Source: Thermoleophilia bacterium
Lineage (GTDB): Bacteria > Actinomycetota > Thermoleophilia > Gaiellales > Gaiellaceae
Direction: 5' to 3'
DNA length: 11,466 bases
Assembly (NCBI GenBank): GCA_013362295.1
Contig: JABFWJ010000432.1
Span: forward strand, 1-11,466
How positions within the stretch are numbered: the stretch's first letter is position 1; the number at the start of each line of letters is the position of its first letter. The translations under genes were made by a program, and so were the position numbers. Of the stretch, positions 6,863 to 11,466 are shown in pieces. The notes beneath the pieces were generated by a model. The model saw nothing but the letters and a program-made list of their open reading frames with translations, was not told the DNA's origin and ran no database searches.

Positions 6863-8175
6863 TCGACGAGCGGGAGCTGATCGAGTTCGTGACGAGCCAG
6901 CGGTGGTTTGGATCGAAAACCCGCGACGTCTCGCACTCCACCGTGGTCGACAGCGCGGAGCTCCGCGCCGACCCCCGTCTCGAGCTGCTGCTCGTGGAGA
7001 TCCGGTTCGACACCGGGACGCACGACACCTACCAGCTGCTCGCCGACGACGGGGGTCTCGACGCGCTCGCCGATCCACGGCAGGTCCGCGAGCTCGTCCA
7101 TCTGATCCGCACGAACAAGAAGGTGCCCGCCGGCGACGGCATCGTCGAGTTCGCGTCGACCGAGGCGTTCGGCGGAGTGGGCCACGAGCTGCGCGAGGCG
7201 CGGTCGATCAGCGCCGAGCAGTCGAACACCTCGATCGTCTTCGACGAGGAGCTGATCCTGAAGGTCTTCCGCCGGCTCGAGGCCGGGATCAACCCGGAGC
7301 TCGAGCTGCTCCGCTTCCTGACCGAGCACGCCTTCGAGAACGTCGCCCAGCTCGCCGGCTGGTACTCCTACGGCGGGCGGCAGATGGACGCGACGCTCGG
7401 GATCATGCAGCAGTTCGTGCCGGGCGGGCAGGACGGGTGGGACCGCGCGCTCGACACGATGGAGAGCGAGGCGGAGCGCTTCCTCGACAGCCTGCACATG
7501 CTCGGCGAGGTGACGGGCCGGATGCACGCAGTGCTCGGCTCGGATTCCAACGACCCCGCCTTTGCCCCCGAGGAGACCTCCGGCGAGTCGCTCGGGCTGC
7601 TCACGGCGACGGTGGACGAGGAGATCGAGTCGATCTTCATGGATCTCCCCGAAGGCAGGCCCGAGCTCGAGCCGATCCGCGGGCGCGGCGAGGAGGTCCG
7701 CGAGCGCCTGCGCCTGTTGACGAACCTCGGGGGCGCCGGCCGCGTGATCCGCCACCACGGCGACTTCCATCTCGGTCAGACCCTGTGGGCCGACGGCGAC
7801 TGGGTGATCCTCGACTTCGAGGGCGAGCCCGCGCGCTCGCTGCCCGAGCGGCGCCGCAAGCGCAGCCCGCTGCGCGATGTCGCCGGGATGCTGCGCTCCT
7901 TCGCCTACGCGGCGTCGGCGGCGACGCTGCTCCGCGGCGTCGACCCGCCCGTCGCCTGGGAGGAGCGGGCCCGGGCGCAGTTCCTCGACGGCTACCGGCA
8001 GACGGTCGACCAGCACCTGGTTCCGTTCGGCGCGTCGATGGACAAGCTCTTGAGAGTGTTCGAGTTGGAGAAGGCGGTCTACGAGCTGCGCTACGAGCTG
8101 AACAACCGGCCCGACTGGGTGAAGATCCCGGTCGCCGGCATCCTCCGGATGCTCGAGGAGGAGGTGCCGGTATGA
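6859..8175 (+). CDS. mak: maltokinase (ATP:maltose 1-phosphotransferase)
   Basis: Also called pep2. It phosphorylates maltose to maltose-1-phosphate, the GlgE donor. The 438 residues follow the aminoglycoside-phosphotransferase-like fold. An N-terminal cap contains SQRWFGSKTR (13-22), a maltokinase signature. ELILKVFRR (131-139) offers Lys135 for ATP. The catalytic loop HHGDFHLGQTL (299-309) has Asp302 as expected base, VILDFEGEP (316-324) supplies metal ligands Asp319/Glu321, RRRKRSPLRDVAGMLRSF (331-348) follows, and the C-terminal YELRYELNNRPDWVKIP (408-424) is family-typical. GTG at 6859 was chosen because GTGA overlaps the treS stop and RWFG lies only 15 codons later; there is no ATG in a better position. 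The stop overlaps the glgB start as ATGA. Such overlaps suggest coupled translation and fixed ratios. Confidence 0.95.
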   Translation: MIDERELIEFVTSQRWFGSKTRDVSHSTVVDSAELRADPRLELLLVEIRFDTGTHDTYQLLADDGGLDALADPRQVRELVHLIRTNKKVPAGDGIVEFASTEAFGGVGHELREARSISAEQSNTSIVFDEELILKVFRRLEAGINPELELLRFLTEHAFENVAQLAGWYSYGGRQMDATLGIMQQFVPGGQDGWDRALDTMESEAERFLDSLHMLGEVTGRMHAVLGSDSNDPAFAPEETSGESLGLLTATVDEEIESIFMDLPEGRPELEPIRGRGEEVRERLRLLTNLGGAGRVIRHHGDFHLGQTLWADGDWVILDFEGEPARSLPERRRKRSPLRDVAGMLRSFAYAASAATLLRGVDPPVAWEERARAQFLDGYRQTVDQHLVPFGASMDKLLRVFELEKAVYELRYELNNRPDWVKIPVAGILRMLEEEVPV

Positions 8176-10031
8176 CGCAGGCGAGGGCGTCGGCGTTCGG
8201 GGAACTCGACATCTGGCTCGCCAGGGCCGGACGGCACGAGCAGCTGTACGCGAAGCTGGGCGCGCACCGGGTCGAGGGCGGGGTGCGCTTCGCCGTCTGG
8301 GCGCCGAATGCCCGGTACGTGAGCGTGATCGGCGACTTCAACGACTGGGACCCGGCGGCCAATCCGCTGCAGCCGGTCGACTCGACGGGCATCTGGGAAG
8401 GCGTCGTCGACGGTGCGGGCGTCGGCCAGCACTACAAGTACCACCTCGACGGGCACGAGAAGGCGGATCCCCTCGCGTTCGAGGCGGAGGTGCCGCCGAA
8501 GACGGCGTCGATCGTGTTCGAGTCGACGCACGAGTGGCGCGACGACGACTGGCTCGACGCGCGCGAGAGGCAGGAGCAGCTCGGCCGGCCGTTGACGATC
8601 TACGAGGTGCACGCGCCCTCGTGGCGGCACGGCCTCGGCTGGCGGGAGCTCGCCGAGCAGCTGGCTCCGTACGTGCGCGACCTCGGCTTCACGCACGTCG
8701 AGCTGCTGCCGGTGATGCACCACCCGTACTCGGGCTCATGGGGCTACCAGGTGACGGGCTTCTACGCGACCGTCTCGACCATGGGGTCGCCGGATGACTT
8801 CAGGTACTTCGTCGAGCATCTGCACGCGAACGGGATCGGAGTCATCCTCGACTGGGTGCCCGCGCACTTCGCGACCGATCCGTGGGCGCTCGCGCGGCTC
8901 GACGGCACGGCGCTGTACGAGCACGACGATCCGCGACGCGGATTTCATCCGGACTGGGGAACGCTCGTGTTCAACCTCGGACGCAGCGAGGTGCAGAACT
9001 TCCTGTTGTCGAACGCGCTCTTCTGGCTGCGCGAGTACCACGCCGACGGCCTGCGTGTCGACGCGGTCGCGTCGATGCTCTACCTCGACTACTCGCGGAA
9101 GGAAGGCGAGTGGATCCCGAACGCGTTCGGCGGGCGCGAGGACCTCGACGCGGTCGCGTTCCTCAAGGAGTTCAACGAGCTCGTGCATGCGCGCGCGCCC
9201 GGCGTGATCTCGGCCGCCGAGGAATCGACAGCGTGGCCCGCGGTGTCGCGGCCGACGTACGTCGGCGGCCTCGGTTTCGGCTTCAAGTGGAACATGGGCT
9301 GGATGCACGACACGCTCAGCTACTTCCAGCACGATCCCATCCACCGGCGCTTCCACCACCACGAGCTGACCTTCTCGCTCGTCTACGCGTGGAACGAGAA
9401 CTTCATCCTCCCGCTCTCGCACGACGAGGTCGTGCACGGGAAGGGCTCGCTGCTCTCGAAGATGCCGGGCGACCGCTGGCAACAGCTCGCAAACCTCCGC
9501 TCGCTGTACGCGTACATGTGGGCGCATCCCGGCAAGAAGCTGCTCTTCATGGGCGGCGAGATCGGGACGCCGTGGGAGTGGAACCACGCAGGGGAGGTGC
9601 CGTGGTTCCTGCTCGAGCACGCGGAGCACTCGGGCATGCGCGATCTCGTCCGCGACCTGAATCGCATCTACCGTGAGGAGCCGGCGCTGTGGGAGGTCGA
9701 CTTCTCGCACGAGGGCTTCGTCTGGATCGAGCCCAACGACGCGATCAACAACGTGCTCGTGTTCGCCCGGTTGTCGAAGGACGGCTCTCGCGTTGTCGTG
9801 TGCATCGCGAACCTCTCGCCGGTACCGCGCGAGGGCTATCGGGTCGGCCTGCCGCAGGGCGGCGTCTGGGAGGAGCTGCTGAACACGGACTCCGCGTACT
9901 ACGGCGGCTCCGGCATCGGCAACCTCGGCCGCGTCACCGCCGACGAGCTCTCGTGGCACGACCAGCCGTGCTCTGCGGTCGTCACCGTGCCGCCGCTCGC
10001 GGTCGTCTGGCTGCGCCCCGCCGACTCCTAG
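8172..10031 (+). CDS. glgB: 1,4-alpha-glucan branching enzyme
   Basis: GH13_9 enzyme that cuts an alpha-1,4 chain and rejoins it through an alpha-1,6 bond. The 619 residues begin with a short leader, then one CBM48 module (about 28-115) with VRFAVWAPNARYVSVIGDFNDW (38-59). The barrel has GYQVTGFYATVSTMGSPDDF (191-210), ILDWVPAHF (225-233), LRVDAVASMLYLDYSR (nucleophile Asp297), AAEESTAWP (acid/base Glu350) and LPLSHDEVVHGKGSL (Asp418), and GGEIGTPWEW (461-470). These are diagnostic for GlgB. It lacks the extra N-terminal N1 module of enzymes such as E. coli GlgB (about 728 residues). Start ATG overlaps the mak stop by four bases. It is the last gene of the operon and would branch the linear chains made by GlgE. 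Confidence 0.97.
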   Translation: MTQARASAFGELDIWLARAGRHEQLYAKLGAHRVEGGVRFAVWAPNARYVSVIGDFNDWDPAANPLQPVDSTGIWEGVVDGAGVGQHYKYHLDGHEKADPLAFEAEVPPKTASIVFESTHEWRDDDWLDARERQEQLGRPLTIYEVHAPSWRHGLGWRELAEQLAPYVRDLGFTHVELLPVMHHPYSGSWGYQVTGFYATVSTMGSPDDFRYFVEHLHANGIGVILDWVPAHFATDPWALARLDGTALYEHDDPRRGFHPDWGTLVFNLGRSEVQNFLLSNALFWLREYHADGLRVDAVASMLYLDYSRKEGEWIPNAFGGREDLDAVAFLKEFNELVHARAPGVISAAEESTAWPAVSRPTYVGGLGFGFKWNMGWMHDTLSYFQHDPIHRRFHHHELTFSLVYAWNENFILPLSHDEVVHGKGSLLSKMPGDRWQQLANLRSLYAYMWAHPGKKLLFMGGEIGTPWEWNHAGEVPWFLLEHAEHSGMRDLVRDLNRIYREEPALWEVDFSHEGFVWIEPNDAINNVLVFARLSKDGSRVVVCIANLSPVPREGYRVGLPQGGVWEELLNTDSAYYGGSGIGNLGRVTADELSWHDQPCSAVVTVPPLAVVWLRPADS

Positions 10032-10052
10032 CGCCCCGAGCCCGTCCCGAGG

Positions 10053-10337
10053 GGCCACGGCCGTTCCGGGCCGTTCTCGTGGTCAGACCGGAGGGCTCGC
10101 TCAGACCCCGAACACGGCTCCGGCAGCCACCGGCGCGTGCCCGGCGCGGACACTTGCGGTGTCAGAGGCAGGACACGCCCCGAACCGCCGGCCGCGTGGC
10201 TCATGGTCAGGGAATCGCGCGCGCGGTGTCTCCGGCGGCCGTGGCTCTCCGGGCGAAGCCCGGTGTCAGACCCAGAAGTTCCGGCGGCGGCCCTGCGTCG
10301 CCGTGGCCGTTCGGGACACCTTCAGTGGTCAGACCAC
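10053..10337. repeat. degenerate short repeats with GCCGTGGC and TCAGACC boxes
   Basis: The 297-base gap between glgB and the VUT gene has no convincing ORF but carries repeated words. TCAGACC occurs at 10083, 10101, 10266 and 10329, with related TCAGAGG at 10162 and GTCAGGG at 10206. Three copies have GCCGTGGC or its reverse complement a fixed distance ahead: 10054 (inverted) to 10083, 10238 to 10266, and 10300 to 10329, start-to-start 28 or 29 bases. GTTCCGGG, TCTCCGGG or GTTCGGG lies between. Individual copies contain hairpins: CCGGGC-GAA-GCCCGG (10249-10263), GACAC-TTGCG-GTGTC (10149-10163), and the odd palindrome GTGGTCAGACCAC (10325-10337). The pattern resembles small dispersed palindromic elements of high-GC genomes; function is unknown. 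Confidence 0.55.
10055..10082 (+). terminator. possible transcription terminator or hairpin after glgB
   Basis: ACGGCC (10057-10062) and GGCCGT (10069-10074) form a perfect 6-bp stem around a 6-base loop, 25 bases past the glgB stop. CCACG (10055-10059) and CGTGG (10078-10082) offer an alternative pairing. Only a short TTCTCGT follows instead of a T run, so this is a weak intrinsic terminator candidate. It also forms the first half of a degenerate repeat found in this gap. Confidence 0.3.
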
Positions 10338-10895
10338 GTTCGAGCCGGCTCGGGCGCGGAGGGCGGTGCGCGCGGCGAGGAGGACGGCGAGCGTGGCGAG
10401 CGTGACCCACGTCTTGCCGACGACCTGGCCCCAGAAGAACGCCAGTGAGCCGAAGGCGAGGCTCAGGAACAGATACGAGTCCACGGCGGCGCCGACCGTG
10501 TTCGAGGCGACGCCCGCGGTGATCGGACGCGTACGCGCCAGCGGGGTGTAGACGGCGAAGTCGCAGAGCTCCGAGACGAGGAACGCGCTGCCCGAGGCGA
10601 ACGCGAGGTGCGGGGAGACGAACGCGGAGCAAAGCGCACCGACGACGATCGCGGCGATCACCGCCTTCTTGTTCAGCGTCCGCTGCACGAGGTCGCGCAG
10701 CGTGAACGCGAGCCCGGCGAAAAAGACGGCCGCCGGCGCACGCAAGCCGAAGCCGACCGAGACGATGCCGAACCGGTTGATCGCCCAGTTCGCAGCAAAC
10801 ACGGTGGCGACGAATGCGAGAGCGGCGACGGCGCCGACCGCACGCCGCGATGGCTCGCTCATCTCGCTGAACACGTCGGCGGTCGTCGACGTCAC
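10329..10895 (-). CDS. VUT-family membrane transporter (YhhQ-like)
   Basis: A 188-residue hydrophobic protein with about five or six membrane segments, starting with AVGAVAALAFVATVFAANWA (19-38). Family motifs are FTLRDLVQR (64-72), SELCDFAVYTPLARTR (108-123), SNTVGAAVDSYLFLSLAFGS (131-150) and GQVVGKTW (156-163). These match the VUT family, whose E. coli member YhhQ imports queuosine precursors (preQ0/preQ1). Whether this copy carries a 7-deazapurine is not shown by sequence. GTG at 10895 was chosen because it overlaps the upstream channel stop as GTGA; ATG at 10862 (178 residues) is an alternative starting nearer the first helix. The stop codon lies inside the palindrome GTGGTCAGACCAC. Transcribed with the channel gene upstream on the same strand. 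Confidence 0.85.
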   Translation of the reverse strand: MTSTTADVFSEMSEPSRRAVGAVAALAFVATVFAANWAINRFGIVSVGFGLRAPAAVFFAGLAFTLRDLVQRTLNKKAVIAAIVVGALCSAFVSPHLAFASGSAFLVSELCDFAVYTPLARTRPITAGVASNTVGAAVDSYLFLSLAFGSLAFFWGQVVGKTWVTLATLAVLLAARTALRARAGSNVV

Positions 10896-11269
10896 GGCGA
10901 CTGCGAGTCGTTCCGCTCGATCGCCGCCTTGCGCGACGACGCCTGGAAGAACGTGGCGACGGCGCCGGCCGAGCCCGCAACCACGATCACGGCCCAGATT
11001 TCGAGGAAGATGTCGACCACGCGGCCCGGCCACGTGAACGGGTTGGGGATCTGCGACGACACCGTCAACAGCTGAACGGTGGTGAAGAAGAACGCGTCGA
11101 AGACGTTGTGGACGCCGCCCATCGCGGCATGGCGCTCGGAGAAGTAGATGCCGATCGTGCCGAGCACGTCGACGATCGCGGTCGCGCCGAGCACGATCGT
11201 CAGCCTCGAGACGAGCTGTCGATGGTGCTCGCCCCACCCGCCGAGCCGGCGGAGCTCTTCGCGGATCAT
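10892..11269 (-). CDS. small two-helix ion-channel-like membrane protein with non-canonical filter
   Basis: A 125-residue protein laid out like a minimal K+ channel subunit: cytoplasmic N terminus, TM1 (about 22-43), a pore helix region HNVFDAFFFTTVQLLTV (54-70), a filter-like turn SSQIPNP (71-77), and TM2 (about 83-108) with a short polar tail. FDAFFFTTVQLLTV closely resembles the pore helix of two-TM channels (FDALYFTTVTLTTV), but TVGYGD is replaced by TVSSQI, so the backbone geometry needed for K+ selection is probably absent. It could be a channel with other selectivity or a non-conducting relative. No ligand-binding RCK domain follows. ATG 11269 is used; GTG 11275, two codons earlier, has a GGGAG 9 bases upstream and is a good alternative. 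Its stop overlaps the VUT start as GTGA. Confidence 0.75.
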   Translation of the reverse strand: MIREELRRLGGWGEHHRQLVSRLTIVLGATAIVDVLGTIGIYFSERHAAMGGVHNVFDAFFFTTVQLLTVSSQIPNPFTWPGRVVDIFLEIWAVIVVAGSAGAVATFFQASSRKAAIERNDSQSP

Positions 11270-11329
11270 CGTCACGGGCGCATTCTCCCGAAAGGATTGG
11301 ACGTGTCGCCCGCGGGTAACGTGCCCGCG

Positions 11330-11466
11330 ATGTCGACCCAGGTCTGGCAACGGCCCTTCGGGGCCGTTCCGCTCTCCGAGGGCGGGGTGGAGTTCCGCGT
11401 CTGGGCGCCGTCGGCGTCCACCGTCGCCGTGCGCCTGCGCGGCCGCGACCACGACCTCGAGCCGTT
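11330..11466 (+). CDS. treZ: N terminus of probable malto-oligosyltrehalose trehalohydrolase, 3' truncated by window edge
   Basis: Only 45 codons are visible. They read as a short leader followed by QRPFGAVPLSEGGVEFRVWAPSAS and TVAVRLRG, the first strands of a CBM48/isoamylase-N-like domain. The combination of PFGA, then GGV, then FRVWAPSA near the very start is common in TreZ, which hydrolyses maltooligosyl-trehalose to trehalose and glucan. Other GH13 enzymes with this domain (GlgB, GlgX) remain possible because the catalytic region is outside the window. Setting beside the glgE-treS-mak-glgB operon fits either. ATG 11330 lies 60 bases from the divergent channel start; no clear Shine-Dalgarno is present. 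A strong hairpin occupies codons 7-13. Confidence 0.65.
   Translation, partial: MSTQVWQRPFGAVPLSEGGVEFRVWAPSASTVAVRLRGRDHDLEP
11349..11368 (+). other. perfect 8-bp hairpin with TTCG tetraloop inside the treZ start region
   Basis: AACGGCCC (11349-11356), TTCG (11357-11360) and GGGCCGTT (11361-11368) form an uninterrupted stem with the very stable C(UUCG)G loop, starting 19 bases after the A of the start codon. It encodes part of the conserved RPFGA stretch, so GC-rich codon choice alone could create it. No T run follows, which argues against an intrinsic terminator. Confidence 0.5.

Noticed and set aside
10053..10337. CRISPR array
   Set aside because: Copies are degenerate, unevenly placed and lack uniform spacers; no cas gene is nearby.
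10137..10551. Plus-strand ORFs running through the glgB-VUT gap and into the VUT antisense strand
   Set aside because: Arg/Ala/Pro-rich, overlapping a repeat region and antisense to a clear membrane protein; no start signal or domain.
11297..11322. TTGGAC and TAACGT as a possible treZ promoter
   Set aside because: The spacer would be 14 bases, too short for a standard sigma-70 promoter, and both hexamers are weak matches.

Overview
The window is about 70% GC. Its genes are tightly packed, with 4-nt start/stop overlaps and some GTG starts, and it carries a complete GlgE-type alpha-glucan operon. These traits point to a high-GC actinobacterium. A deep lineage such as Thermoleophilia (Gaiellales/Solirubrobacterales) is my best guess, but it is an inference; no rRNA or other taxonomic marker is present.

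Layout: (1) 1-1260, + strand, the C-terminal two thirds or so of a DinG/YoaA-type XPD-like helicase, cut by the window edge. (2) 1272-2024, +, a membrane-anchored DUF3105 protein of unknown function. (3) 2062-2146, +, tRNA-Leu(UAA) with a long variable arm. (4) 2150-3349, - strand, an unusually short 4-alpha-glucanotransferase (MalQ), converging on the tRNA and divergent from the next gene. (5) 3389-10031, +, the operon glgE - treS - mak(pep2) - glgB. (6) 10032-10328, a non-coding stretch with degenerate repeats built around GCCGTGGC and TCAGACC. (7) 10329-11269, -, a VUT-family (YhhQ-like) transporter and, overlapping it upstream, a small two-helix ion-channel-like protein whose selectivity filter is not canonical. 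(8) 11330-11466, +, the first 45 codons of a CBM48-containing protein, most likely TreZ.

The core is one metabolic module. TreS interconverts trehalose and maltose, Mak phosphorylates maltose to maltose-1-phosphate, GlgE transfers the maltosyl unit onto an alpha-1,4-glucan, and GlgB adds alpha-1,6 branches. Divergent MalQ can rearrange short malto-oligosaccharides. If the last gene is TreZ, it would release trehalose from glucan ends together with a TreY outside the window, so the region would hold both synthesis and return routes between trehalose and glycogen. All of this pathway is known biology. The less ordinary items are the channel with TVSSQ where TVGYG is expected, its translational overlap with a VUT transporter, the roughly 90-residue deficit in MalQ, and the spaced repeat array at 10053-10337. 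I see no CRISPR array, insertion sequence or phage gene.
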